A DNA stretch of 64,000 nucleotides from the NCBI GenBank assembly GCA_942491525.1, contig CALOBW010000016.1, forward strand, positions 122,174 to 186,173, written 5' to 3'. A program made the position numbers and the translations under genes. This DNA is from CAYWBU01 sp942491525. GTDB lineage: Bacteria; Desulfobacterota; Desulfomonilia; UBA1062. Below, in pieces: positions 52,113-60,460 of this stretch (positions are counted from its first letter, which is position 1; each line of letters starts with the position of its first letter). Below the pieces are notes generated by a model that saw nothing but the letters and a program-made list of their open reading frames with translations, made no database searches and had not been told where the DNA came from.

Positions 52113-53369
52113 ATGAAACGCAGTTTACTGATCACGTTTATTCTGTTGGCTTTCGGATCGCCGGCCTGGAGCTTCTGGCTCTATGAGCAGGGTACGCCGG
52201 ATCTAAGTAGTGCCGCGGCCGGCCGCGCCGCCCTGGGGCAGGACGCCTCAACCGTCGGCCACAACCCGGCCGCCATGACCCGGCTCGACAAGCATGAGCT
52301 GATGCTCGGCGTGCAGCCCAGCGTATCCAAGCGCCGCTTCTACCCCTACAGCAGCACCAATGTGGCCGGCACCTACGGCTCCAATGTTGGCGGCGGCGGG
52401 CGGGCCGGTTCGCTGGCCTACGCCTATGCCATCAATGAGAGCTGGAGCATCGGCTTCATGGCGGCGGATGATCTGCGCATGAAGCTGGACTACGGTCCCA
52501 GCTGGGTAGGGCGTTACTATGTGACCGACTCGGAGCTCAGTACCATCCGGTTCACCCCCAATGTTGCCTGGCGCATCAATGAGAACTTCTCAATCGGCGG
52601 CGGTCTGGACTATCTGGGGGCCGACTTCCTGCACGTTGCTGCGGTCAACAACCCCGAGCCCACTTTGAAAGATGGCCGGCTGAAGTTTGATGATCGTGAC
52701 ATGGGGCTGGGCGGCAACCTGGGCCTGCTCTGGGAGATTGACCAGGATACCCGCCTGGGGCTGACCTACAAGAGCCAGGTGCGGCTCAAGTTCCAGGACA
52801 ACATCTCCTACAGCGGTCTGGGGCCTATCATGAGCGATCTGCTGGCCTATACCGGCCTCAACGAGCGGGCGGCCTCCTTCGATATGAAGTTGCCCCAGTC
52901 GATCATGTTCAGCTCCTATGACAAGGTTACCGATAGTTTTGCGATCCTCTTTAACCTCGGCTGGCAGGATTGGAGCGAGTTCAGCCGCCCAGACATGGTG
53001 GTCTGGTCGGATCAGTCCATGCTGCTGACCCTGGACAGAAACTACCGCGACACCTGGCACATTGCTCTGGGCGGTCAGATCCAGGCCCGTGAAGACCTGC
53101 TCTTCAGCCTGGGTTTCAGCTATGACTCGGCGCCCCAGCACAGCTCTGACAGGGCTCTGGATATGCCGGTCGACCGCCAGCTGCGCTACGCCACCGGCCT
53201 TATGTGGGACATGGATGAGCACTTCTCGCTGGGCTTTGCCTATCAGTTCATCGATGCCGGCGCTGCCCAGGTCTGCCAGTACCGCAGCGACTTTGCCGGG
53301 CGGGTGCGCGGCCACTATGAGCCCAACTATGCCCATTTCTTTGGATTCAATCTGCTGATGCGTCTTTAG
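52113..53369 (+). CDS. Outer-membrane protein of the OmpP1/FadL family
   Basis: A 418-residue beta-barrel of the FadL type, which carries hydrophobic molecules across the outer membrane. Signal MKRSLLITFILLAFGSPAWS is followed by the plug/N-terminal signature SSAAAGRAALGQDASTVGHN with NPAAMTRL. Alternating aromatic beta strands run to the C-terminus, which ends in FGFNLLMRL. GGAGGAGG precedes the ATG. The neighbouring OmpA-type gene follows by 21 bases, so an outer-membrane operon is likely. Confidence 0.9.
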   Translation: MKRSLLITFILLAFGSPAWSFWLYEQGTPDLSSAAAGRAALGQDASTVGHNPAAMTRLDKHELMLGVQPSVSKRRFYPYSSTNVAGTYGSNVGGGGRAGSLAYAYAINESWSIGFMAADDLRMKLDYGPSWVGRYYVTDSELSTIRFTPNVAWRINENFSIGGGLDYLGADFLHVAAVNNPEPTLKDGRLKFDDRDMGLGGNLGLLWEIDQDTRLGLTYKSQVRLKFQDNISYSGLGPIMSDLLAYTGLNERAASFDMKLPQSIMFSSYDKVTDSFAILFNLGWQDWSEFSRPDMVVWSDQSMLLTLDRNYRDTWHIALGGQIQAREDLLFSLGFSYDSAPQHSSDRALDMPVDRQLRYATGLMWDMDEHFSLGFAYQFIDAGAAQVCQYRSDFAGRVRGHYEPNYAHFFGFNLLMRL

Positions 53370-53390
53370 GCAGGAATAAAGGAGGAAAAT

Positions 53391-54041
53391 ATGAGAGATT
53401 TTAAACTGTTGTTGTCGGTTGTTCTGATGGCGCTGCTGACCCAGGGCTGCGTAAGTATGACAAAGTATGAGACTGTGGTTGATGAGCGCGATGAGCTGAT
53501 TGATGCCCTGATCTACTTTGAGGAGCAGAATGAGATTCTGGCCAACAAGCTGACCATGCGCACCGTCGGCAACAAGGTTGTGCGCGCCCTCTATGAGGAG
53601 CTGGTGGGCGCCATGCAGAGCGAGATTACCCAGAATCAGCTGACCATTGAGGAGATGAAGTCGGGCGTGCGTGTCATGCTGCCCGAAGATGTGCTCTTCT
53701 CATCCGGTTCGGTTGCCATCAGGGGCGAGGGCCGCAAGGTGCTTGAGAAGGTCGGGGCTGATCTGACAGAGGTTCCCTTCCAGGTGATCGTCTGCGGTTA
53801 TACCGACAATGTGCCGGTTGGCCGCAATCTGATGGCCCAATATCCCACCAACTGGGATCTGGCGGCGGCCCGCGCGGTTGAGGTTGTGCGTGTGCTTGAG
53901 AGTGCCGGGGTGCCCCAGGATCAGCTCAGGGCTGTCTCCTTTGGTGAGACCATGCCCATCGCCACCAATGACAGCGCCGAGGGCCGGGCCCAGAACCGCC
54001 GCATCGAGATCAGACTGCGGCCGGTGGTTGTGGCTGAATAG
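53391..54041 (+). CDS. OmpA-family peptidoglycan-binding lipoprotein
   Basis: A 216-residue lipoprotein (signal MRDFKLLLSVVLMALLTQGC). A short coiled-coil-like part (DERDELIDALIYFEEQNEIL) precedes an OmpA/MotB-type domain (LFSSGSVAIRGEGRKVLEKV, CGYTDNVPVG, SFGETMPIATNDSAEGR, NRRIEIRL). It should anchor the outer membrane to peptidoglycan. AAGGAGG precedes the ATG. An imperfectly placed hairpin (GCCGGAA/TTCCGGC at 54067-54084) without a T-tract follows. Confidence 0.88.
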   Translation: MRDFKLLLSVVLMALLTQGCVSMTKYETVVDERDELIDALIYFEEQNEILANKLTMRTVGNKVVRALYEELVGAMQSEITQNQLTIEEMKSGVRVMLPEDVLFSSGSVAIRGEGRKVLEKVGADLTEVPFQVIVCGYTDNVPVGRNLMAQYPTNWDLAAARAVEVVRVLESAGVPQDQLRAVSFGETMPIATNDSAEGRAQNRRIEIRLRPVVVAE

Positions 54042-54203
54042 TTGATTTGATAAATATGAAGGGGCTGCCGGAAACTCTTCCGGCGTCCCGTCTCTGGGGC
54101 AAGTGATTTAAACCTTTATTGTAACTTATATGTGACTTTTCTGTTTGTCCTGTAATTTATGTATGCTATTCTTGCGCATATTTATGATTTTAGGAGGTCT
54201 GTC

Positions 54204-55793
54204 TTGGATAAACGTATGGATATCAGCAGGCGATCGTTGCTGAAGGCCGGGGCCCTTGGGACTGCGGCAACCATGGTTGGTTGTGGTGGCAAGAGTGAAA
54301 ATGAGATCGATCCGGCAATTTTCAATGACCCCGCCCGCGAGGAGTTGCCGGTGGGTGAGGTGGTCAGGAAGCTGCCCGGCGGCGGTCCGCGGCCCAATGT
54401 AATCATCATCCTGACCGACGACATGGGCTATGGTGATCTGACCTGCTACGGCGGCAAAGCCATCAAGACTCCGCGCATCGACCAGATGGCGGCCGGCGGC
54501 GTCAAATTTAACGACTTCTATTGCAGCTCGCCGCTCTGCTCGCCTTCGCGGGCCGGCCTCCTGACCGGGCGCTACCCGCTGCGTTCAGGCATCACCTTTC
54601 CACTGCAGCCGGGCAAGGATACCATGCAGCGCAAGTTCATCCGCAGCCTGGGCTACTTCTTCGGCTCGCTGGGAATTCTCGATCTGAACGGCGCCAAGAA
54701 TATGGTCAGCGGTCTGCCGCTCTCTGAGATTGCAATTCCCAAGGCCCTAAAATTGGCCGATTACAACACCTGCGCCGTCGGCAAGTGGCATCTGGGCGAC
54801 TTCGTCAATGACATGGACTACCATCCGCACAACTACGGCTTTGACTACTTCTGCGGCTTCAACGCCTCCAATGATGACTGGCCGGCGGCCTTCTGGCGCC
54901 AACAAGACGAGGTTGTCAAGGACATCGCCCTTGATCAGGCGCAGTACACGCGGCTCTTCACCGATGAGGCCATCCAGTTCATGGAGAAGTCCAAGGACAA
55001 ACCCTTCTTCATCTATCTGGCCCACAAGGATCCGCATCAGCCCTGTATCCCGTCGGATGAGTTCAAGGACAGCTCCGAGGGCGGACGCCACGGCGATACC
55101 GTGCAGGAGGTTGACTATAATGTCGGCCGCATTCTGGACTACTTAAAGCAGAGCGGTCAGCAGGAGAATACCCTGGTCATCTTCACCAGCGATAATGGCC
55201 CCTGGTTCGACGGCAGCCCCGGCGGCTTGCGCGGGCGCAAGGGCGAGAGCTATGAGGGCGGCTACCGCGTGCCCATGATCGCCAGCTGGCCCGGCGTTAT
55301 CCCGGCCGGGCTCGAGGTGGATGTGCCGGCCATGAACTTTGACTTCTTTACCACCATTCTGAATCTGGCCGGGCTGGAGGTTCCCGTTGACCGTGTTATT
55401 GACGGCAAGAACATCATGGGTCTGATGAACGGCAAGGAGAGCCAGTCGCCCCACGATGCGCTCTACTTCTTTCACTACAGGGAGATCGAGGGTGTGCGCA
55501 GCGGCGACTGGAAGCTGCTGCGCTCAATCAATACCCGCACCTTCCCGATCCCGCTCGATAAGAAGGGCACCTTCTTCGGCGATGCCGCCGGCGGGCATGA
55601 CTACCATCCCGAGGGCAGCGATGAAAGTGTGCCGACCATGGGCTCCTGGCCGCTGCTCTATAACATGAGGTTCGATGACGGGGAGAGCTACAATGTGATC
55701 AAGAAGTATCCGGCCGTGGCGGATGAACTAATGGCCAGGCTGGAACAGTTTGAGTATGAGTTCTTCAGCAACCCGCGCGGCTGGAAACGTTAA
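54204..55793 (+). CDS. Tat-exported lipoprotein sulfatase
   Basis: A 529-residue sulfatase. A TTG start at 54204 is favoured by AGGAGGT six bases ahead. It gives an N-terminus DISRRSLLKAGALGTAATMV with a twin-arginine signal followed by GC, so it may be a Tat lipoprotein. The formylglycine motif CSPSRAGLLTGR has Cys112 as the residue to be modified. Early DDMGYGDL and NFDFFTTIL, plus metal-site HKDPHQP, fit the arylsulfatase/GalNAc-6-sulfatase family. Substrates could be sulfated polysaccharides. No sulfatase-maturing enzyme is in the window. Its stop interlocks with the next gene. Confidence 0.9.
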   Translation: MDKRMDISRRSLLKAGALGTAATMVGCGGKSENEIDPAIFNDPAREELPVGEVVRKLPGGGPRPNVIIILTDDMGYGDLTCYGGKAIKTPRIDQMAAGGVKFNDFYCSSPLCSPSRAGLLTGRYPLRSGITFPLQPGKDTMQRKFIRSLGYFFGSLGILDLNGAKNMVSGLPLSEIAIPKALKLADYNTCAVGKWHLGDFVNDMDYHPHNYGFDYFCGFNASNDDWPAAFWRQQDEVVKDIALDQAQYTRLFTDEAIQFMEKSKDKPFFIYLAHKDPHQPCIPSDEFKDSSEGGRHGDTVQEVDYNVGRILDYLKQSGQQENTLVIFTSDNGPWFDGSPGGLRGRKGESYEGGYRVPMIASWPGVIPAGLEVDVPAMNFDFFTTILNLAGLEVPVDRVIDGKNIMGLMNGKESQSPHDALYFFHYREIEGVRSGDWKLLRSINTRTFPIPLDKKGTFFGDAAGGHDYHPEGSDESVPTMGSWPLLYNMRFDDGESYNVIKKYPAVADELMARLEQFEYEFFSNPRGWKR

Positions 55794-56302
55794 CTGAGCC
55801 ACTCGATGATCGCCTTGCAGAAGTCGGGCAGGTCAGCCGGGGTGCGGCTGGTGATGTGGTTGCGGTCGACCACCACGGAGGCATCTTCGTAGATTGCCCC
55901 GGCATTGACCAGGTCATCCTTGATGGCTGAGACGCCCGTGACCCGCACGCCCTGGTAGATCCGGGCCGAGATCGGAATCCAGCCCGCATGGCAGATGGCG
56001 GCAATCAGTTTGCCCTGCTCGTTGAACTCTCTGACAAGCTGCAGTACGGCTGCCTCTCGGCGCAGCTTGTCAGGCATATAACCGCCCGGAATGATCAGCC
56101 CGTCAAAGTAGGCGGCCGAGATATCCTTGAAGCTGACGGCGGCCTGGCAGGGGTAGCCGTGTTTGCTGTTGTAGACCTGTTTGGCCTGCTTGCCGGCCAC
56201 GGTCACGCTTGCACCGGCTTCCTGCAGACGCAGTTTGGGATACCAGAGTTCCAGGTCCTCATAGAGATCGCCGGTCAGGATCAGGATTTTCTTGTCCATC
56301 AT
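55790..56302 (-). CDS. DJ-1/PfpI-family protein
   Basis: A 170-residue class-I glutamine-amidotransferase-like protein. The nucleophile elbow is AAICHAGW (Cys104, His105), with FDGLIIPGGYMPDKLR before it. Relatives are proteases, chaperones, or glyoxalase-like deglycases; the activity here is not settled. The ATG follows GGAGG. It converges on the sulfatase with a 4-nt stop overlap (TTAA). It lies in the same direction as prmA, downstream of it. Confidence 0.88.
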   Translation of the reverse strand: MMDKKILILTGDLYEDLELWYPKLRLQEAGASVTVAGKQAKQVYNSKHGYPCQAAVSFKDISAAYFDGLIIPGGYMPDKLRREAAVLQLVREFNEQGKLIAAICHAGWIPISARIYQGVRVTGVSAIKDDLVNAGAIYEDASVVVDRNHITSRTPADLPDFCKAIIEWLS

Positions 56303-56339
56303 ACACCCTCCTGCAGACTATATTAGGTCTGTAAGAGCT

Positions 56340-57119
56340 TTAGTCCAGCAGGGTGTAGCTGTTCCAGCCCTCAAGCCGGCTGCGGCGGATGATCTTCAGC
56401 CCGGCCCGTTTGAAGCAGGCGCTGAGCTCGTCATGCCACTGGTCGATGATGCCGCTGGCGATCAGGGTTCCGCCGGGCTTGAGCAGCCTGCAGATGGCCT
56501 GGATGTTGTCGCGGATGATGTTGTGCAGCAGGTTGGCGGTTATGATGTCGTACTGCTTGTCGCTCTGATAGCCGGAGATGTCGGCCTGCACAACCTTGAT
56601 CTGACAGCCGTTGAGCTCCAGGTTGTGCTGGGCGCGTATGACCGATTCGGGGCAGAGGTCAAAGGCGTCGATTGTCTGGACGCCCATCTGATGAGCCAGT
56701 ATGGCCAGGATGCCGCTGCCGGTGCCGGCGTCCAGCAGGCTGATGTCGGGACCCTTGATCTCCCGCTGCAGATCCTGAAGGCAGAGAAGGGTGGTGGGAT
56801 GGTTGAAGCCGAAGGCGCCGCGCGGGTCAATTATCAGATTGTAGGGCTGGTCAGACGCGGCCTCGCCGGCGGGCTGAATAAAGATCTTTTCATTGACGGC
56901 GTAGCCCTGCAGTCCCTGTGTCCATTTGTCCTTCCAGTCATCGTCAGAGAGCGCAGCAATGCTGCAGATCTGCTTCGGGAGCCGTTCTTTGAAGAGCTCT
57001 GCATGATCGCAGGTGATGATTGTCTGTTTGCTGACACTGCTGATGCTCTGGGCACCCAAGGCAAAGAGCAGCTCTTCAAATTCATCAGAGAGGGGTCGGT
57101 TGAAGGTGATCTGATACAT
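56340..57119 (-). CDS. prmA: PrmA-like ribosomal protein L11 methyltransferase
   Basis: A 259-residue SAM-dependent methyltransferase. The SAM loop LLDAGTGSGILAILA and post-I acidic segment are typical, and the NLL motif (ITANLLHNII) matches PrmA. It is shorter than the E. coli protein (about 290), as in many anaerobes. It should trimethylate L11 if the assignment is right; a related methyltransferase cannot be excluded. Confidence 0.82.
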   Translation of the reverse strand: MYQITFNRPLSDEFEELLFALGAQSISSVSKQTIITCDHAELFKERLPKQICSIAALSDDDWKDKWTQGLQGYAVNEKIFIQPAGEAASDQPYNLIIDPRGAFGFNHPTTLLCLQDLQREIKGPDISLLDAGTGSGILAILAHQMGVQTIDAFDLCPESVIRAQHNLELNGCQIKVVQADISGYQSDKQYDIITANLLHNIIRDNIQAICRLLKPGGTLIASGIIDQWHDELSACFKRAGLKIIRRSRLEGWNSYTLLD

Positions 57120-57219
57120 GGGTCAAGCAAACTATAGATTATGAGATTTTTGCAAGGCTTAATTTGGCAGCCTTGTCCCTGATTTTCTAATGCATATGCT
57201 GCTTGGCCCGATAAGCCTT

Positions 57220-57235
57220 GTATATCCGTATATAC
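57220..57235. promoter_or_regulatory. Short dyad upstream of the acyltransferase-domain gene
   Basis: GTATAT-CCGT-ATATAC, a perfect 6-bp inverted repeat 36 bases before the start codon, in a 150-bp region between divergent genes. It could be an operator; no factor is assigned. Confidence 0.35.
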
Positions 57236-57270
57236 ATAGCCGACTTCAATGTTGGATGAGAGGAGAAAAA

Positions 57271-58086
57271 ATGCAGAAGAGTGCTTGTAGAGTTGTGCCC
57301 TTTCCCAAGCGGCGCACTGTGATTGTGGACGCCGTCAGAATGGCCTCAAAGCGGAATACCATCCATGGCCTGGTTGAGGCCGATGTGACCAGAGCGCGCC
57401 GGCTGCTGGCCGAACGCAAACTGCGGGGTGACGAGATATCATTCAGCGCCTTTGTGGGCAGCTGTCTGGTTGAAGCCATTAAGCAGGACAAGATGCTGCA
57501 GGCCTATAAGGATTGGCGCGGCAACCTGGTGGTCTTCGATGACATTGATCTCAATATCCTGACCGAGTGCACCTTTGAGGGTACTCTGATGCCCATGTCC
57601 AACATTATCCGCAGTGCCGACAGCAAGAGCCTGGCACAGATCAATGATGAGGTGCTGAGCGTCAAGCGGGCCCAGTGGAAGTCAACCTGGGGCAAGGTGA
57701 TCAAGTTTTCGGAGATGTCAAAAATTGTGCGTGCCATCTACTGGTTTCTGATCGGGCGGACGCCCCAGCTGATGAAGGATACCCGCGGCACCGTCCAGAT
57801 CAGCGCCGTGGGCATGTATGGCAAAGGTTTTGGGGGTTATGGCATCCCCATTCCGGATCACACCCTCTCCATCACCCTTGGCGGAATTGCGACGAAACCG
57901 GTACTGTGTGACGGCAAACTGGAAAATCATGATTTTCTTAACATCACGGTCAGCGTTGATCATGATGTGGTGGATGGCGCCCCTGCCGCGCGTTTTGCAA
58001 AGGAGTTCGTCATGCTGCTGGAGAGTGGCTACGGGCTTAATGAAGAAGAGCAAGACGCAGCCCAGCCGGTCTCGGCTGCTGGTTGA
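57271..58086 (+). CDS. Stand-alone 2-oxoacid dehydrogenase acyltransferase (E2) catalytic domain
   Basis: A 271-residue protein resembling only the catalytic core of E2 subunits. The signature HDVVDGAPAARFAKEF contains the catalytic HxxxDG. The N-terminal lipoyl and E1/E3-binding domains are absent. The ATG at 57271 follows GAGGAG by six bases; the open frame continues upstream but without a site. It may be an acyl-CoA acyltransferase, given the chloramphenicol-acetyltransferase-like fold, and not part of a multienzyme complex. No E1 or E3 gene is nearby. A gamma-carbonic-anhydrase-like gene follows by 54 bases. Confidence 0.82.
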   Translation: MQKSACRVVPFPKRRTVIVDAVRMASKRNTIHGLVEADVTRARRLLAERKLRGDEISFSAFVGSCLVEAIKQDKMLQAYKDWRGNLVVFDDIDLNILTECTFEGTLMPMSNIIRSADSKSLAQINDEVLSVKRAQWKSTWGKVIKFSEMSKIVRAIYWFLIGRTPQLMKDTRGTVQISAVGMYGKGFGGYGIPIPDHTLSITLGGIATKPVLCDGKLENHDFLNITVSVDHDVVDGAPAARFAKEFVMLLESGYGLNEEEQDAAQPVSAAG

Positions 58087-58140
58087 AGACCTTGAATGCA
58101 GACTCCAGGTCTGATATCTCACTTTTGAACAGGAGGATAT

Positions 58141-58659
58141 ATGATTCTGGAGTATAAGGGCAAGCGCCCCAAGATCGGTGAGAACGTCTTCATCGCCTGG
58201 AATGCAACCGTCATCGGCGATGTGGAAATTGGTGATAACAGCACAATCTGGTACGGCGCGGTGGTGCGCGGCGACATGGCCCCCATCAGAATCGGCGCCA
58301 ATGTCAGTGTTCAGGACAACTGCACCGTGCATACCGACCATGACCACGGGGTGCAGATTGCCGACAATGTCACTATCGGGCATAATGCGGTCATCCATGG
58401 CTGCAGCCTGGAGTCGCATACCCTGATCGGCATCAGCGCCACGGTGCTGAATGGTGCCCTGGTCAGGCGCGGTTCAATTGTGGCGGCCGGGTCGATGGTG
58501 CGTGAGCGTCAGGAGGTCGGGCCATTCAAACTGGTGGCCGGTGTGCCGGCAGTTGAGAAACGCGATCTGCCTGAGGAGATCCTGCAGACTATTCAGGCCG
58601 GGATTGATGATTATCTGGAGCTGGGTGCCGAGCACCTGAAGATTAATCCGCCGCAGTAG
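58141..58659 (+). CDS. Gamma-carbonic-anhydrase-like hexapeptide protein
   Basis: A 172-residue left-handed beta-helix protein of the YrdA/CaiE/PaaY type. Hexapeptide repeats run through IGDVEIGDNSTIWYGAVVRG, and the three metal histidines lie in CTVHTDHDHGVQ and IGHNAVIHGC. The family includes carbonic anhydrases and thioesterases, so enzyme activity is open. AGGAGG precedes the ATG. Confidence 0.9.
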   Translation: MILEYKGKRPKIGENVFIAWNATVIGDVEIGDNSTIWYGAVVRGDMAPIRIGANVSVQDNCTVHTDHDHGVQIADNVTIGHNAVIHGCSLESHTLIGISATVLNGALVRRGSIVAAGSMVRERQEVGPFKLVAGVPAVEKRDLPEEILQTIQAGIDDYLELGAEHLKINPPQ

Positions 58660-58689
58660 CATAAGCTTCGGTTATTGCATATCTTAATT

Positions 58690-58717
58690 GACCTCTTATC
58701 CTGTGGGATAGGAGGTC
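58690..58717 (+). promoter_or_regulatory. Hairpin/dyad sequestering the ribosome binding site of the HTH/Fe-S gene
   Basis: A 12-bp stem GACCTCTTATCC/GGATAGGAGGTC (one G-T pair) with tetraloop TGTG. The whole Shine-Dalgarno GGAGGT (58711-58716) is paired, and the ATG follows three bases after the stem (58721). As RNA it would block ribosome access until opened; as DNA it is a 28-bp operator-like dyad that an HTH protein could bind. Confidence 0.7.
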
Positions 58718-58720
58718 TCA

Positions 58721-59971
58721 ATGTCTCACATCGCCCATCGTTCCGGTTATGCTTCGCTGGTTGAACGGCTCAACAAGTTCCCTCAGGGTGCGCCGCCGGC
58801 GGAGTATCTCAATCGCATTCTCTCCATTCTGGTCAGTGAACGCGAAGCCGAGCTCCTGGCTAAGCTGCCCATCAGGCCCTTTAGTGCAGCTAAAGCTGCT
58901 GCACGCTGGCAGATGAGCGAAGTTGAAGCCCTTAAGATTCTGGAGAATCTGGCAGATCGGGGCATGTTGGTTGATATGCTGCAGGGTTCGACGATGATGT
59001 ACATTTTGCCTCCGCCCATGGCCGGCTTCTTTGAATTCTCCATGATGCGCATGCACGACGATATTGACCAGCAGGCCCTGGCTGAGCTCTACTATCAGTA
59101 TCTTAATCAGGAGGAGGATTTTATCCGTGAGCTTTTTGCCGTCGGTGAGACCCATCTGGGGCGCGCCTTTGTAAATGAGCCGGTCCTGGGGGCTGTTAAT
59201 GAGGCTCTGGTGCTGGACTATGAGCGGGCTAGCGCAGTCATCAGCTCGGCCAGGGCTATCGGTGTATCCACCTGCTACTGCCGCCACAAGATGCAGCATG
59301 TGGGACGCGACTGCGATGCGCCCAAGGAGATCTGCATGACCTTTAACAATACCGCCGCTTCGCTTGTTCGCCACGGCCATGCCCGTGCAGTTGAGGTCAG
59401 AGAGTGCCTGGATTTGCTGGCTCAGGCGTATGAGAATAATTTGGTGCAGTTCGGTGACAATGTTCGCGAAAATGTCAACTTTATCTGCAACTGCTGTAGC
59501 TGCTGCTGCGAGGCCCTGCTGGCCCAGAAGCGCTTCGGCGCCATGCATCCGGTGCATACAACCAACTTTATCCCAGTCATAGATCATCAAATCTGCACCG
59601 GTTGCGGCCGCTGCGTCAAAGTTTGCCCGGTTGAGGCACTGGAGCTTGGCGCCAAAGCGCAGCTCAATCAGGAGATTTGCCTGGGGTGCGGGGTCTGCGT
59701 GCGTAACTGCCCGTCGAATGCCATTGCGCTGCAGCCCCGTGAAAGCCGGGTGGTTACGCCGCTGAATTCGACCCATAAGGCGGTCATGATGGCCATTGAA
59801 CGCGGTAAATTGCAGGAGTTGGTCATGGATAACGCTGTGCTGTGGAATCATCGCGCTCTGGCGGCCCTGATCGGCGTGATCCTGCGCACTCCCCCCATTA
59901 AACAGGCCATGGCCAGCAGGCAGATGCGTTCGCGCTATCTGGAGACAATGATCCGGCGGTTTCAGACCTAG
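58721..59971 (+). CDS. HTH-containing [4Fe-4S] cysteine-rich protein
   Basis: A 416-residue protein. Residues about 50-90 resemble a winged helix (AAKAAARWQMSEVEALKIL). A middle region has conserved cysteines including CYCRHKM and the cluster CNCCSCCCEAL. Two ferredoxin motifs close the domain (CTGCGRCVKVCPVEA, CLGCGVCVRNCPSNA), then a helical tail. This layout occurs in anaerobes and suggests a redox- or metal-linked regulator or electron carrier; its function is not established. GGAGGT precedes the ATG but is paired in a perfect hairpin. Confidence 0.85.
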   Translation: MSHIAHRSGYASLVERLNKFPQGAPPAEYLNRILSILVSEREAELLAKLPIRPFSAAKAAARWQMSEVEALKILENLADRGMLVDMLQGSTMMYILPPPMAGFFEFSMMRMHDDIDQQALAELYYQYLNQEEDFIRELFAVGETHLGRAFVNEPVLGAVNEALVLDYERASAVISSARAIGVSTCYCRHKMQHVGRDCDAPKEICMTFNNTAASLVRHGHARAVEVRECLDLLAQAYENNLVQFGDNVRENVNFICNCCSCCCEALLAQKRFGAMHPVHTTNFIPVIDHQICTGCGRCVKVCPVEALELGAKAQLNQEICLGCGVCVRNCPSNAIALQPRESRVVTPLNSTHKAVMMAIERGKLQELVMDNAVLWNHRALAALIGVILRTPPIKQAMASRQMRSRYLETMIRRFQT

Positions 59972-60034
59972 ATCATCATTGAATATAAATGCTTGGCCAG
60001 CTATAAGGGCAGCAGTAATCGATGAGGAGGGTCT

Positions 60035-60460
60035 ATGGCGCGTATAAGGATCCAGCTGCCCGAAAGTTTTGCGTTCAATACACAGGTTGAGGTTCAGATC
60101 TCGCATATCAACTACGGCAACCATGTGGGCAATGATGCCTTTCTGACCATCTGCCATGAGGCCCGCATTCGCTACTTTGCCTCAATGGGTTTTAATGAAT
60201 TCGGCATTGATGGCCTGGGAATTGTGATCTCCGATGCTGCCGTGGTCTACAAGTCGCAGGCCTTTCATGGCGAGAACCTGGATGTCGCTGTGGCCGCGAC
60301 TGATTTCAATAGATATGGCTGCGATATCGTCTATCGCATCAGCTGTGCAGATCGCGAAGTGGCCCACGCCAAGACCGGCATCGTCTTCATCGATTATCAG
60401 ACCGGTAAGCTGCAGGCGGCGCCCAGGTCATTTTTGGCGGCCTGCGGGGAGGCCGAGTAG
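60035..60460 (+). CDS. Acyl-CoA thioesterase-like 4HBT protein
   Basis: A 141-residue hot-dog fold protein. The pattern QISHINYGNHVGNDAFLTIC corresponds to the 4HBT active-site helix, though the usual Asp before HxN is replaced by Ser (ISHINYGNHVGN), so activity is less certain. AGGAGGG precedes the ATG. Its stop shares one base with the GTG of the next gene, so it is coupled to the PatB-like gene. Confidence 0.8.
   Translation: MARIRIQLPESFAFNTQVEVQISHINYGNHVGNDAFLTICHEARIRYFASMGFNEFGIDGLGIVISDAAVVYKSQAFHGENLDVAVAATDFNRYGCDIVYRISCADREVAHAKTGIVFIDYQTGKLQAAPRSFLAACGEAE

Noticed and set aside
54067..54084. GCCGGAA/TTCCGGC hairpin after the OmpA lipoprotein gene as a terminator
   Set aside because: No T-tract follows, so I mention it only with the gene.
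58718..60157. A 479-codon minus-strand open frame
   Set aside because: It is antisense to the HTH/Fe-S gene and the thioesterase start, and shows typical shadow composition.
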